NCBI GenBank assembly: GCA_965602035.1
Contig: OZ271919.1
Span: 930,001 to 994,000, forward strand
Direction of reading: 5' to 3'
DNA from: Natronospirillum sp965602035
Lineage (GTDB): Bacteria > Pseudomonadota > Gammaproteobacteria > Pseudomonadales > Natronospirillaceae
DNA length: 64,000 bases
The translations under genes and the position numbers were made by a program. Positions 1 to 10,148 of the stretch are shown here, piece after piece (the first letter of the stretch is position 1; each line of letters begins with the position of its first letter). The notes beneath the pieces were generated by a model. That model was not told the DNA's origin, did not search any database, and saw only the letters and a list, made by a program, of their open reading frames with translations.

Positions 1-335
1 GAATACAGGTCGAGACGGAAAACGGTCGGTGGCGCCAGCAGGAGCGAGCCATCGCCACCCGATGGCAGGACATCTACCTGGTAACCGAAGAGGACATCGT
101 GGGCACCCGGGACTGGTCCGGGATACCCTGCTACGATATGGCCTACGAGGCGGCCCAGGGGCACTTTCGCCTCACTCTGCCGCGTGCCCGCTGCGATGTA
201 TTGCCTACCGACACCACGGTAGAGCTGATCGCTGAACACCTGGCCCGACAATGCCGGGGTGAAACCGACAAGCCGGGTACCGTGCGTGCCTATGAGGGCG
301 TCAACAAGGGCGCAGTGGCCGCCTGGCACGCCTGA
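1..335 (+). CDS. C-terminal part of an unidentified protein (5' end outside window)
   Basis: An open frame runs from position 3 to a TGA at 335 with no start needed inside the window, so only about 110 C-terminal residues are visible. The end reads VRAYEGVNKGAVAAW and an earlier stretch has PTDTTVELIAEHLARQC. This loosely recalls the C-terminal part of pterin-synthase (QueD/PTPS-like) proteins, but no metal-binding histidines are visible, so the family is not assigned. It ends 44 bases before cysS on the same strand and may be cotranscribed with it. Confidence 0.55.
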   Translation, partial: IQVETENGRWRQQERAIATRWQDIYLVTEEDIVGTRDWSGIPCYDMAYEAAQGHFRLTLPRARCDVLPTDTTVELIAEHLARQCRGETDKPGTVRAYEGVNKGAVAAWHA

Positions 336-379
336 ACGCCATGACTACTCCTTCAGAGATGCGCTGAGACGGATTCAAA

Positions 380-1783
380 ATGACCTTGCAATTGTATAAC
401 TCGCTGCACAACCGCAAAGAGCCGTTCACTCCCATGGATCCGTCACGGGTGACGCTCTACGTGTGTGGCCCGACCGTTTACAACTATGTGCATATCGGCA
501 ATGCACGGCCGGCCGTAGTTTTCGATACGCTGGCCAGGCTGCTTCGCCTGTTGTTCCCCGGAGTCGTCTATGCCCGGAACATTACGGACATTGACGACAA
601 GATCAACAATGCTGCGTTTGACGCCGGCGAAGACATTGCCACCTACAGCCAGCGATTCACCCGGGCCTACCACGAAGACATGGCGGCGCTTCACAACGCG
701 CCACCAGACCTTGAGCCATTCGCGACAGATCATATCGATACCATGATCAACCTGATCGGGCAGTTGATAGATCGCGGTTGTGCCTATGAATCCGGGGGCC
801 ATGTGCTGTTCGACGTCACTGCCATGACGGACTATGGCCGCCTCTCGAAGCGCCAGGTTGAGGACATGATGGCCGGTGCCCGGGTGGATGTCGCCGACTA
901 CAAGCATCACCCGATGGACTTCGTGCTCTGGAAACCGTCGACCGAGGCCCATGAACCGGGCTGGGACAGCCCCTGGGGATACGGCCGCCCCGGCTGGCAC
1001 ATCGAATGTACGGCAATGATCAAGAAGCACCTGGGCAACACCATCGACATACACGGTGGTGGCCAGGATCTCATGTTCCCACACCATGAAAACGAGATCG
1101 CTCAGGGTACCTGCTGTCACGATCATGAAGAAGCCTATGTCCGCTACTGGGTACACAACGGGATGATCAATGTTGATGGCGAGAAGATGTCGAAATCGCT
1201 GAACAACTTCATTACCGTCCGCGAGCTGCTCGCCGCGTACCCCGGCGAGCAATTGCGCTGTGCGCTCCTTGCCGCGCAGTACCGGTCCGTACTGAACTGG
1301 TCGGACAGCCTGTTACGGCAATCCCGTGATACGCTCGACCGCTTCTACGGCACACTGCGGGACACCGTGCATCTGCCGGAGGTTTCGCTTAGTCAGGGCG
1401 AGTTGCTGGCCAGCCCGGTAACCCGGGCACTGTGCGATGATCTCAATACCCCGCAGGCGCTGGCCGAACTTCACCAACTGACGCATCGCCTGCACAGTGG
1501 GCAGGAGTCCGACGATGCGCTGGCAACAGCCCGCGCGGAACTGCTCGCGGGTGGCCGGCTGCTGGGCCTGCTTAACCACACACCTGAGGTCTGGTTTCAA
1601 CAGATCGCCGGGCATTCCGACAGCGCGCTCAGCGCGGCTGACATCGAAGTACTGCTCACTGAACGTGCGGATGCCAAGAAAGCGAAAAATTTTGCCCGCG
1701 CCGACGAAATTCGCGATCATCTGACAGCTCAGGGCGTGGAAATACAGGATACGCGTGAAGGCACCCGCTGGCAGTGGCAATAA
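380..1783 (+). CDS. cysS: Cysteinyl-tRNA synthetase
   Basis: Class I aminoacyl-tRNA synthetase that charges tRNA-Cys in the cytoplasm. The 467-aa length matches the family. The ATP-binding HIGH-type motif is HIGN near residue 38, the KMSKS loop is intact near residue 269, and the zinc-site pattern is present (CGPT near residue 29, WHIEC, then HHENEIAQ). The C-terminal anticodon-binding part is complete. The 3' end overlaps yidD by 29 bases, which implies translational coupling. Confidence 0.98.
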   Translation: MTLQLYNSLHNRKEPFTPMDPSRVTLYVCGPTVYNYVHIGNARPAVVFDTLARLLRLLFPGVVYARNITDIDDKINNAAFDAGEDIATYSQRFTRAYHEDMAALHNAPPDLEPFATDHIDTMINLIGQLIDRGCAYESGGHVLFDVTAMTDYGRLSKRQVEDMMAGARVDVADYKHHPMDFVLWKPSTEAHEPGWDSPWGYGRPGWHIECTAMIKKHLGNTIDIHGGGQDLMFPHHENEIAQGTCCHDHEEAYVRYWVHNGMINVDGEKMSKSLNNFITVRELLAAYPGEQLRCALLAAQYRSVLNWSDSLLRQSRDTLDRFYGTLRDTVHLPEVSLSQGELLASPVTRALCDDLNTPQALAELHQLTHRLHSGQESDDALATARAELLAGGRLLGLLNHTPEVWFQQIAGHSDSALSAADIEVLLTERADAKKAKNFARADEIRDHLTAQGVEIQDTREGTRWQWQ

Positions 1784-2132
1784 GCAACGTATTCCGGCCC
1801 GGGCTCTTATGGCTCTGGTGCGCGGCTACCAGCGCTTTATCAGTCCGTGGACACCAGCGCGCTGCCGCTTCTACCCGACCTGCTCGCAGTACGCCATTGA
1901 CGCGATACGCTGGCATGGCAGCCTCAAGGGCAGTTGGCTGGCACTGGTCCGGCTGTTGAAATGCCAGCCACTGCACCGTGGTGGCTGGGATCCGGTACCC
2001 GGGACACCGGAAGCCGCCGGCCCCGACCCGACCGAGCCAGACCCGCCCGGGGAAACTGTCAGCAATGCCGATGACTCGCCTGTGAAACCGGCCCCCGACC
2101 ACGGCCACCGAAAGGAGCCTTCCGATGATTGA
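1755..2132 (+). CDS. yidD: Membrane protein insertion efficiency factor YidD
   Basis: Small amphipathic inner-membrane-associated protein thought to aid YidC-dependent insertion. The core is typical: [10 protein letters not shown], then [12 protein letters not shown] and [15 protein letters not shown]. The usual protein is about 70-90 aa. This reading frame gives 125 aa from a GTG at 1755, and a later ATG at 1809 would give a conventional N terminus. A Pro/Asp-rich tail of about 40 residues follows the core. yidD often lies next to rnpA and yidC, but here it sits between cysS and ycaR, overlapping both. Confidence 0.93.
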   Translation: MKAPAGSGNKQRIPARALMALVRGYQRFISPWTPARCRFYPTCSQYAIDAIRWHGSLKGSWLALVRLLKCQPLHRGGWDPVPGTPEAAGPDPTEPDPPGETVSNADDSPVKPAPDHGHRKEPSDD

Positions 2133-2331
2133 CGCACAATTACTGAATATTCTCGCCTGCCCGGTGACCAAGGCACCCGTTTACCTGAGTCTGGACCACA
2201 CCGAACTGGTGTGCCTGGCCAGCCGACTGGCCTACCCGATTCGCGATGACATACCGGTGATGCTGGAACAGGAAGCGCGCCAGATCGGCGAGGCCGAGTA
2301 CAAACAACTGAAGGAAAAGTACCGGTCATGA
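2125..2331 (+). CDS. ycaR: Trm112 / UPF0434 family protein
   Basis: 68-aa protein of the YcaR/Trm112-like family. It opens with the typical [14 protein letters not shown] segment and continues to [12 protein letters not shown], which is the family hallmark. Members resemble the zinc-finger activator subunit of methyltransferases, but the bacterial role is not firmly established. Only one Cys of the zinc pairs is obvious at the N-terminal position. It overlaps yidD by 8 bases and closes the cysS operon. Confidence 0.92.
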   Translation: MIDAQLLNILACPVTKAPVYLSLDHTELVCLASRLAYPIRDDIPVMLEQEARQIGEAEYKQLKEKYRS

Positions 2332-2408
2332 TCCCGTGGCCGTTAACGGTCTGCAAAGCTCGGGTGATCACTCCCTGATTCGGCCGCTGCACCACCATAC
2401 CGAAGCCA

Positions 2409-2666
2409 TCAGGCGCGACGCGATACACTGCGTATGAATACATAAACCGCGACACAGGCAAGGAAGAGCGCCCACTGGGGCTGCACCGGCGCTCGCACCA
2501 GCGCCACCCAGAGTACCCAGAGAATCGCAAAACTGAGTGCGATAATGAACACGCGGCCGGAACCGCTGCGGCGCCGACAATAGGTGGCCACCATGAGCGG
2601 GATACAGAGGGAAATCAGGAAGTTCTGCGCCAGTACATAGCCAAGCGAATCAAAAACGCTTTCCAC
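2409..2666 (-). CDS. Small three-helix membrane protein, unknown function
   Basis: 85-aa ORF with about three hydrophobic stretches (YVLAQNFLISLCIPLMVA, VFIIALSFAILWVLWVAL, WALFLACVAVYVFI) separated by short Arg-rich loops. That pattern supports a real inner-membrane protein. It is divergent from RNase II, whose promoter starts close to its 5' end, and convergent with ycaR. No family recognised. Confidence 0.6.
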   Translation of the reverse strand: MESVFDSLGYVLAQNFLISLCIPLMVATYCRRRSGSGRVFIIALSFAILWVLWVALVRAPVQPQWALFLACVAVYVFIRSVSRRA

Positions 2667-2692
2667 TCCACGCCTCCGTGCTGCGACAACCC

Positions 2693-2721
2693 CTTCAGAG
2701 ATGAGGGTTTTTCAGTATAAT
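2693..2721 (+). promoter_or_regulatory. Sigma70-type promoter for the RNase II gene
   Basis: A perfect TATAAT occurs at 2716-2721, with a weak TTCAGA as -35 about 16 bases upstream. It lies inside the longer open frame beginning at 2701, so the translation start must be downstream, at ATG 2761. Transcription would begin near 2728. Confidence 0.5.
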
Positions 2722-2760
2722 CGCGGCCCTGTCGCCAAGCAAAACGAGCGGTTACCTTTT

Positions 2761-4716
2761 ATGCTGGATGCTTCATCACTGTCACAGCTGGCTTCCCTGA
2801 AAAACCAGTTCCAGGAAGACAAGGAGCTGCTTCAGGGCACCGTGAGTGGCACCCCGAACCGATACGGTTTCGTGGTGACCGATGAGGCTACCCGGCATTT
2901 CCTGCCACCTGATGAAATGAAGCGAGTGCTGCCGGGAGACCGTATCGAGTTCTCCGTTCACGAGGTCGACGGCAAATCTCAGGCGCAGGTGGAGTCTCTG
3001 TTGAACTCCGAACTGGGCCAGTTTGTCGGCCAGGTCGTCAGCCGCAAAAACCGGCGCTTCGTGGTCGCAGAACACCCGGGAATGACACGCTGGCTCAGTC
3101 TGACCCGAAAATCGGCAGAATCGGCAACCGATGGCCAATGGGTACTGTGTGAGCTCAGTCGACATCCGATCGATGACGGAAAAGCGCTGGCCGCCGTCGT
3201 TCGTGTCATCGGTGACAGCGACACGCCCTTCATAGAGCATGAGGTCGCAAAGCTTCGCCATTCGGCACGCAGCGAATTTCCCGACGCGGTAGCGGAAGAA
3301 GCCGGCCGGCTCGATCCGGACACCACAGATACCGCTGACTACGTGGATCGCACCGAGCTGCCACTGCTGACCATCGATGCCGCCAGCACCCGGGATATGG
3401 ATGATGCACTGTATGTCACCGAATCCGACAACGGCTGGCACCTGGTCGCCGCCATTGCCGACCCTACGAGCTATATTGCGGCCGGTTCAGCGATTGACCG
3501 GGAGGCGCTGGCGCGCCACAGCAGCAGCTATCTGCCGGGCGAAACACTGCATATGCTGCCGGAGCGACTGTCAGTGGACCTCTGTTCACTGCAGGCCGAT
3601 CAACGACGGCCGGCTCTGCTGATGGACATATCCATTGATTCAGAGGGTCACCCCGGAGACCCCGCCTTCAGCTTTGGCTGGGTGCGCTCGCGGGCGAAAC
3701 TCAGTTATGCCGAGGTCAGTGATCTGCTGGAAACCGGAGACCGCTCGGAGACCATAGATCAGGCGGGGCTGGCCGACCAGCTGCGTGAGGCGGACCGGCT
3801 CGCCGAGAGCCTGCGTGCCTTCCGCCACCAACACTGCATGGTCATGCCCGATCAACCGGACTTTCGACTGATCCTCAATGAGCGCGGCCACATTGAGCGT
3901 ATCGAAGAAGAGCCCCGGAATCGTGCCCAGCAAATGGTCGAAGAGCTAATGCTGCTGATCAATCGCAGTGCGGCGCACTATCTGGCGAACCATAATGCGG
4001 GGCTGTTTCTGCGTCATTCGGGCTTCCGGCCGGACCAGCTGGAGAACGTACGCGAGACCCTCGCCACCGGGTTTGCCGACGCCGGTGAAACCACCGAATT
4101 GCCGGAGGACCTGGCCGATTTTTCCGCCATGCTCCCGGTGCTTCAGGCCGCAGGTCGCCTGGAGTCAATCCCGCTGAGCCGTATGGTCGCCCGTTTTTAC
4201 CAGCGTGCTGAACTGAGTCCCGAGCCCGGACCGCACTGGGGCCTCGGGTTCGACCGCTATACCACCATCACATCGCCCATCCGTAAATACCTGGATCTGC
4301 ACCTGCACCGACAGATCAAGGCACTCTGGCGCGGTGAAACGGTGCCGCAGCTTCCCGAGGCGGATCTGACTGCGCTTCAGGCAGCGCAGACGCGCGCCCG
4401 TGCGGTTGCCAACTTCACAGAGCAGTGGCTGAAGCTGATTTATCTGGAAAAACAGGAAGGTGCCGAGTTCCTTGGCACAGTGCGCCAGGTGTCTCCGAAC
4501 GGCTTCTCCGTGCAACTCGATGGCATCGGTATGAGCGGTTTCGTCAACATCCGGCAGTGGCGTGATAACGACGCCGAGTTTGACCCCCTTCGCCAGCGCC
4601 ATCAATCAGCAACACGCGGTGAATTCAGCCTGAATCAGCGCGTGCGGGTGCGCCTCAGGGCTGTCGACTTTGAGCGGCGCAATATCCAGCTGGACTGGCT
4701 GGAGACCCTCGCCTGA
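2761..4716 (+). CDS. rnb: Exoribonuclease II (RNB family)
   Basis: Processive 3'-5' exoribonuclease of about 651 aa, close to the 644 aa of E. coli RNase II. It has N-terminal cold-shock-type RNA-binding domains. The RNB domain carries the magnesium-binding motif STRDMDDALYV near residue 210, and the catalytic region continues to FDRYTTITSPIRKYLDL. The C-terminal S1 domain contains FLGTVRQVSPNGFSVQL. The frame is open from 2701, but a TATAAT at 2716 makes ATG 2761 the better start. Length and domain layout favour RNase II over the longer RNase R. Confidence 0.93.
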   Translation: MLDASSLSQLASLKNQFQEDKELLQGTVSGTPNRYGFVVTDEATRHFLPPDEMKRVLPGDRIEFSVHEVDGKSQAQVESLLNSELGQFVGQVVSRKNRRFVVAEHPGMTRWLSLTRKSAESATDGQWVLCELSRHPIDDGKALAAVVRVIGDSDTPFIEHEVAKLRHSARSEFPDAVAEEAGRLDPDTTDTADYVDRTELPLLTIDAASTRDMDDALYVTESDNGWHLVAAIADPTSYIAAGSAIDREALARHSSSYLPGETLHMLPERLSVDLCSLQADQRRPALLMDISIDSEGHPGDPAFSFGWVRSRAKLSYAEVSDLLETGDRSETIDQAGLADQLREADRLAESLRAFRHQHCMVMPDQPDFRLILNERGHIERIEEEPRNRAQQMVEELMLLINRSAAHYLANHNAGLFLRHSGFRPDQLENVRETLATGFADAGETTELPEDLADFSAMLPVLQAAGRLESIPLSRMVARFYQRAELSPEPGPHWGLGFDRYTTITSPIRKYLDLHLHRQIKALWRGETVPQLPEADLTALQAAQTRARAVANFTEQWLKLIYLEKQEGAEFLGTVRQVSPNGFSVQLDGIGMSGFVNIRQWRDNDAEFDPLRQRHQSATRGEFSLNQRVRVRLRAVDFERRNIQLDWLETLA

Positions 4717-4724
4717 ACGGTTTG

Positions 4725-5618
4725 CTAGCGTGCTTTCCGCACATCGGCTGCTCTGGGTTCACCCGTAAACGGGCAGGTAAAGGCGATACGGAGCGAATCC
4801 ACCTGCAAGAGGTCAAAACGATCGGCACCGTGATCTGCCTCCAGATCGTCTTCATGCCGGTCCAGTGCCAGCGCCAGATCATCCGCCGGTAAATTTTCTC
4901 CGGCACCGACAAAGGTAATGCCGAGCTGTGCGCCCCATTCCACCAGCTGCCTCGTATCGCTGAGTGTACTGGTCAGGCACATCAGGCTCGTACCATCTCT
5001 CGGCTGATACTTTTCGACCATCAGTTCCGTAATGCCGAAACCGACCGCATCGGCGGCGTCAGCAAGCGTGGATGCCAGTGATTCGGGTGTCCCTCGCCAA
5101 TCCCCAGTGACGCGGAACCGCAACCGGGTCTGCCAGTCTTCTGTACCCTGTATCTCCTCCAGACCGAGCACAGCACGCTGGTGATGGGCAATCAGCACCA
5201 CTCCACGCCCCGCGCCGGGCAGGTGCGTCAGAGCCCAGACCGGGCGCTGCTTGTTGAAGGCCAGGGTTACCTGCCGCTCAACACTGTTATGATCACCCCA
5301 CCAGTCCCCCTGCATGACCATGCCGGCTGGCTTTGACCAGAGGGAATAGAGCGTGTGGTCACTGAGGAGCCTGGATTCGCGCACCACCTGATCCAGTCGT
5401 GCCGGGTCGTAGTTGACACCGATCCGGTCCCCGGGACGCAGGTCGGTCATCGCCCGGCGCAAGCGCACCGGCGGCTGCTCACCCCGGAACAGCCAGACGC
5501 CGCCCGCCCCCATCAGCTTTTTCAGGCGGGATTTGGACAGTTCGATATTGTCGACCAGAAAATTGATCGCAATCAGCGCGTCCTCGTCTTCCACTTCCAG
5601 GGTCACACTGCTTCTCAA
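4725..5618 (-). CDS. RluA-like pseudouridine synthase homologue lacking the catalytic Asp
   Basis: 297 aa. The N terminus resembles an S4 RNA-binding domain (SKSRLKKLMGAGGVWLFRG, residues about 28-46). The core follows the RluA layout, with WSKPAGMVMQGDWWGDH near residue 95. Active family members have an H-R-L-D motif here. This protein reads ALTHLPGAGRGVVLIAH, so the catalytic aspartate is replaced. It may be an RNA-binding paralogue without synthase activity, or may have changed function. It is convergent with rnb. Confidence 0.75.
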   Translation of the reverse strand: MRSSVTLEVEDEDALIAINFLVDNIELSKSRLKKLMGAGGVWLFRGEQPPVRLRRAMTDLRPGDRIGVNYDPARLDQVVRESRLLSDHTLYSLWSKPAGMVMQGDWWGDHNSVERQVTLAFNKQRPVWALTHLPGAGRGVVLIAHHQRAVLGLEEIQGTEDWQTRLRFRVTGDWRGTPESLASTLADAADAVGFGITELMVEKYQPRDGTSLMCLTSTLSDTRQLVEWGAQLGITFVGAGENLPADDLALALDRHEDDLEADHGADRFDLLQVDSLRIAFTCPFTGEPRAADVRKAR

Positions 5619-5759
5619 TTTGATTGCTCCGCCTGAACCATGGATACGCCCATTACGTATAAACTCCGTACAGCGACGAGGGCGTACTATGCGGCGTATT
5701 CTGCCTCAATTATTCTGCATCGTCACAGTTGGATTCATGCTGCAACAGGACTCATCTCT

Positions 5760-7031
5760 ATGCGAAAACACCTGATCAGTGCGCTGATTGCGATGATCGT
5801 ACTGGTATCAGGGTATCTGGGTTATCTCATCATCCTCGACCCGGGCTCCAGTGAGCAGACAAGCAGCTCAGGCAGTGCCCGGAGTTTTTTCCGTGGCTCC
5901 GGTGCCCCGACGAGCCTTAATTCTACGGCCCCCTTTGTCAGGACCGAGCCAGCCACGCCCGGGTCTCGCCAACCGCGCCTTCAATTGTTTGGCGAAACCC
6001 AGTTTTCCGGCAGTCGCCAGATCGTCAGTGAATTCGCCTCTCGCGTTACCAGCCTTGCGGTATCGGCAGGTGATGCCGTGAACGCCGGCGATTTGCTGGC
6101 CACGCTGTCTACCCGTGATCTGGAGCGCCAGTTGCAGCAGGTCGAAAACAGGATTGCGGAACAGGAAGCTGTGATCCGGTCGGAACGTCAGCGGGGAGTT
6201 GCCGATGAACAGAATCTTCAGCTTGAGACCGAACTTCTCGCACTGAATCTACAATCACTTCGTCGCGTCGAGGGGCTATCGTCGCGCAACCTGGCATCTG
6301 CCGCTGATGTAGAGTCAGCGCGCCGGGCGGTGATTCAGCAGGAACAGTCCGTTGCCAGTAGTCAATTGGCGGTTGATCTGCAGTCGGATGAGTTGGCACG
6401 GCTGACGGCTCAATTGGCCGGCCTTCAATCCGAGCGTGAGGCACTCATTGAGGATATTGAACTGGCCACAATACGGGCCCCGGCGACCGGGATCGTGGAT
6501 ACGGTCAACGCCCTGGTAGGTCAGCCTGTCGGTAATGGCACCGCATTACTGACATTGCACCTGACCGAGCCGTTTCAGGTCCGGGTCGGTCTTCCCGTGC
6601 GCTACCTCGACCTTCTGAAGGAAGGGTACAGCCTCCCGGGATTCATGTCCTGGCATGGAGAATCCGCAGCACTGAGGCTCAATAGCTGGGACAGTGAACT
6701 GGCCAATGGCGCGCTCACTGCCCGATTTGACCTTGTTTCGCCCGGGCGGCCATTGCTTGAAGGTGTGATTGCCGAAGTGGAGCTGCTCTTGCCGGCACAG
6801 GATCAGGTTCTGAGCCTTCCCGACAGCGCGGTGTATAACAATACCCAACTGTTTACCGTAGTTGACGGGCAGCTACGTCGGCACTCGGCGGTTGTCCTGG
6901 GGCGAAGCGATACCGACAATCACATTCTGGTCCGTGCACCCTCGGTCAATGCCGGAGAACTGGTCATGACGACTCGACTTGAGCGGCCCGATACCGGACT
7001 GAGAGTGCGCATTCTGGAATCGGACACGTGA
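5760..7031 (+). CDS. RND efflux periplasmic adaptor (HlyD/MFP family)
   Basis: Membrane fusion protein of about 423 aa that would bridge the inner-membrane RND permease to an outer-membrane channel. The N-terminal anchor helix is LISALIAMIVLVSGYLGYLI. It is followed by a biotinyl-lipoyl-like half (VTSLAVSAGDAVNAGDLLAT), a long coiled-coil hairpin at about residues 115-230, then the second lipoyl half (TIRAPATGIVDTVNALVGQP) and beta-barrel domains. The frame is open from 5640; ATG 5760 is preferred because it starts just before the anchor and has AGGA upstream. It overlaps the permease gene by 4 bases. Confidence 0.9.
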   Translation: MRKHLISALIAMIVLVSGYLGYLIILDPGSSEQTSSSGSARSFFRGSGAPTSLNSTAPFVRTEPATPGSRQPRLQLFGETQFSGSRQIVSEFASRVTSLAVSAGDAVNAGDLLATLSTRDLERQLQQVENRIAEQEAVIRSERQRGVADEQNLQLETELLALNLQSLRRVEGLSSRNLASAADVESARRAVIQQEQSVASSQLAVDLQSDELARLTAQLAGLQSEREALIEDIELATIRAPATGIVDTVNALVGQPVGNGTALLTLHLTEPFQVRVGLPVRYLDLLKEGYSLPGFMSWHGESAALRLNSWDSELANGALTARFDLVSPGRPLLEGVIAEVELLLPAQDQVLSLPDSAVYNNTQLFTVVDGQLRRHSAVVLGRSDTDNHILVRAPSVNAGELVMTTRLERPDTGLRVRILESDT

Positions 7032-10000
7032 AGTCTGTTCTGAACTACTTTGCCGGGCATCGGGTCGCGGGCAACATCGTAATGTTTCTGACGATTCTGG
7101 CGGGCGTTTGGGGGTTCCAGCAGCTCAATTTCCAACTTTTCCCTACCTTCACGTTCAGCGCCGTATCGGTAACCACCGATTGGGACGGTGCCGGACCAGA
7201 AGACGTCCATGAGTCCGTCAGTGTCCCTCTCGAAAACGCGCTGTTGGCTCTGCCTGTGGTTCGCGGCACACGGGCTACTAGCACCGAGGGACGGAGCTCC
7301 ATCCGGGTAACGCTGGCCGACGGCGAAGACCTTGCATCAGTCGAGCAGACGCTACAGGACGCGCTGGACAGTGCCAGCCTGCCCGACAACGCCGAAGCGC
7401 CCAGAATTTCACAGTGGCAATTCAGTGAGACCGTGGGCTCCGTCCTGGTATATGGTGATGTCCCCGTGGCCCAACTTTCGGCACTGGCAAGCGACTATGC
7501 CAATGAACTGAGAGCACTAGGGTTGTCAGATGTCAGCGTCAATGGTCAAGTCCGGGAGACTCTGGAAATAGTGGTGAGCAGCCAAGACCTCCTGACCTAT
7601 GGGCTCACACTTGAGTCATTGGCCGCTCAGATACGAGCCCGCAACGTTAATGCGCCGGCAGGATCGCTGGAATCAGACGGCCAGTTGTTGCGCCTTCGGG
7701 CAGACGGACAGAGCCGGCAGTTGAATGAACTCGCCAATCTGACGTTGTCGCTGCCCGGTTCGAGTATACGTCTTGGTGACCTGGCACAGTTGCGCGCGGA
7801 TGTAGGCCGGGACACCGAAATTATCTACCAGGGCCTCCCTGCAGTTCGCATCGACATCTCGCGCAAACCTGACGACAACTCGCTCGCGGTTGCCCGTACC
7901 ATGACCGAATGGGTCGCCAGTACAGGTCAGCAACTGCCGGATGGTGTTGCGCTGCACACATACCGCGAGAGCTGGCAGACGCTGCAGTCACGGTTGACCA
8001 TGGTCCTCGGCAACGGGCTGATCGGCATGGTACTGGTTCTGGCTGTGCTGTTCTTTTTCCTGAACACGCGACTCGCCTTTTGGGTGGCAGTAGGTATTCC
8101 GGTCTCCTTCCTCGCGACCTTCCTGTTCATGGGCCTGAGCAACATCAGTATCAATATTATTTCCATGTTCGGGTTCATGATTGCTCTGGGTATCATTGTC
8201 GATGACGCGATCGTTGTCTCCGAAGACGCCCAGGCCGAGCGAGACAACGGCGCGGACAGTGAGGCTGCAGTGCAAACCGCGATCCAGAGGATGGTTCCCC
8301 CCGTTCTCGCTTCATCGCTCACCACACTGGCCGCATTTCTGCCACTGACGCTGGTGGGGGGAAGGTTCGGGAGTCTGATGGCCGACATACCGCTGGTAGT
8401 CGCAGCCGCAATCGTGGCGTCGTTGATCGAGTGTTTTATCATTCTACCGGGCCACCTGCGGCACAGCCTGTCGGCGCAGAGAAGAAAGGGCCAATCCCGA
8501 TTCCGCTACGGCGTTGATCAAGGATTCCGTTACTTTCGCGACCGACTCTTCCGGCCGATAGTGTCACAGAGCATCCGGCACGGACTGATCACAGTGGCTG
8601 CCGTATCCGCGGCGATGATGCTGACTCTCGCGCTGCTGCAAAGCGGCCGGGTACCGTGGACTCCGTTTCCGGATATTGAAGGTTCGGAACTGACAGTCCG
8701 AGTGAGCTTCACACCGGACTCCAACCCCGAAATATTGATCGGGTACCTGGATCAGGTTGAGCAGGCTCTGCAAGACACCGCGGAGGCGCTGGATTATGAT
8801 TTTATCGACACATCAGTTGTCAGCATCAGCAGAAATTCACTGGCTGGTCGAATCGATGTTGAAATCCCCCGGACGCCTGACCGGCCATACACCACGGGTG
8901 AGTTGTTGCAGGAGTGGCGCTCGCGCATGCCCAATGTACCCGGCCTTGCAAATCTTACGTTCTCGCGGACATGGGGTGGACTCGGCACCGCTGACGTAAC
9001 CATTCAACTGACTGGCACTGACCTGTCCGCCATGCAGGCGGCCTCATCCGAAGCTCAGGCACGACTTGCCGACTTCGGCATTACGGATATTGAGGATGAC
9101 CTGCCGACTGGACCGGACCAGTTGAGCTTGAGGCTGTCCGCCCAGGGTGAATCAGCGGGTCTGACACTGATCGAAGTCAGTCAATATCTGAACAACCAGT
9201 TACAGGGGCAGACTGTCCAGACGTTCATTGCCAATGGTGAAGAGATCCCGCTCCGGCTGCGGCTGCCCGAGATCGAGACCAGAGACCTCCGGTCCTGGGA
9301 GTCACTGCCCTTTCCGCTTGCATCGGGGCAATGGACACCACTGGGCAGCCTCCTCAATACGGACTATCGCACAGGGCTGGAGCGGGTACAGAGCACGGAC
9401 GGGCGCATGGACATTCAGGTAACCGGTCAGTTTCCGCCCGACGCCGACCGCGGTCTCATGCTCAGTCAGATTGAAAACGAGCTGATCCCTGCTCTCAGGG
9501 CCGATACCGGTATTGCCATGGCGCTCGCCGGCGAACGCGAGGAAGAGGCAGAAACCGCGCGCACCCTGATAGTGGCGATGATCGTTGCACTTACCCTCAT
9601 GTATTTGATCCTGGCCTGGATTTTCAGCGCGTGGACCTGGCCACTCATTGTGCTGGTAACCATTCCATTCGGCCTGGCAGGCGCCTTGTTCGGGCACTGG
9701 GTGCTGAACCTGCCACTGTCATTCCTGTCGCTCTTCGGGCTGTTCGGGCTGTCCGGTATTGTAGTGAACGATTCCATCGTTTTGCTGACCTTCTTCCGCC
9801 GCCTTCGTGAGGACGGTGTCGAATTGTTCGAAGCGGCGGTAGAGGCTACCTGTCAGCGTCTGCGCGCGGTGCTTCTGACTTCGGTCACTACTATCGCAGG
9901 GCTGACACCAATCCTGCTGAATACGTCTCTTGACGCCCAGTTTCTCAGACCAATGGCCGCCGGCCTTGTGTTTGGCCTTGTTTTCAGCACCTTGCTGATA

Positions 10001-10087
10001 CTGCTGCTTGTCCCTACTCTTCTGGTGGGCCTGGAAAAACTGAACCGTTGGTGGAACCGTGCAGCAGAACCAGATTCGGCCATGTGA
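7028..10087 (+). CDS. RND family efflux permease (HAE-1 type)
   Basis: 1019-aa inner-membrane proton-driven pump. It shows the two-fold RND layout: TM1, a large periplasmic loop, six TMs, a second loop, six TMs. TM4 carries the acidic pair in GIIVDDAIVVSEDAQAER. The matching C-terminal repeat has LFGLSGIVVNDSIVLLTFF. It starts with GTG in an overlapping GTGA with the adaptor gene, so the two are translationally coupled. No TolC-like gene follows, so the outer-membrane partner must be encoded elsewhere. Substrate unknown. Confidence 0.93.
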   Translation: MKSVLNYFAGHRVAGNIVMFLTILAGVWGFQQLNFQLFPTFTFSAVSVTTDWDGAGPEDVHESVSVPLENALLALPVVRGTRATSTEGRSSIRVTLADGEDLASVEQTLQDALDSASLPDNAEAPRISQWQFSETVGSVLVYGDVPVAQLSALASDYANELRALGLSDVSVNGQVRETLEIVVSSQDLLTYGLTLESLAAQIRARNVNAPAGSLESDGQLLRLRADGQSRQLNELANLTLSLPGSSIRLGDLAQLRADVGRDTEIIYQGLPAVRIDISRKPDDNSLAVARTMTEWVASTGQQLPDGVALHTYRESWQTLQSRLTMVLGNGLIGMVLVLAVLFFFLNTRLAFWVAVGIPVSFLATFLFMGLSNISINIISMFGFMIALGIIVDDAIVVSEDAQAERDNGADSEAAVQTAIQRMVPPVLASSLTTLAAFLPLTLVGGRFGSLMADIPLVVAAAIVASLIECFIILPGHLRHSLSAQRRKGQSRFRYGVDQGFRYFRDRLFRPIVSQSIRHGLITVAAVSAAMMLTLALLQSGRVPWTPFPDIEGSELTVRVSFTPDSNPEILIGYLDQVEQALQDTAEALDYDFIDTSVVSISRNSLAGRIDVEIPRTPDRPYTTGELLQEWRSRMPNVPGLANLTFSRTWGGLGTADVTIQLTGTDLSAMQAASSEAQARLADFGITDIEDDLPTGPDQLSLRLSAQGESAGLTLIEVSQYLNNQLQGQTVQTFIANGEEIPLRLRLPEIETRDLRSWESLPFPLASGQWTPLGSLLNTDYRTGLERVQSTDGRMDIQVTGQFPPDADRGLMLSQIENELIPALRADTGIAMALAGEREEEAETARTLIVAMIVALTLMYLILAWIFSAWTWPLIVLVTIPFGLAGALFGHWVLNLPLSFLSLFGLFGLSGIVVNDSIVLLTFFRRLREDGVELFEAAVEATCQRLRAVLLTSVTTIAGLTPILLNTSLDAQFLRPMAAGLVFGLVFSTLLILLLVPTLLVGLEKLNRWWNRAAEPDSAM

Positions 10088-10148
10088 CAATCGGCCCTGT
10101 AAGAAACGGGGTGACACAGTAATCGTAACAACTCCCGTCCCCCCTGGG

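Noticed and set aside
443..1252. 269-codon minus-strand ORF inside cysS
   Set aside because: It lies wholly inside a gene with intact motifs, has no ribosome binding site and no recognisable domain; third-position GC bias creates such mirror frames throughout this window.
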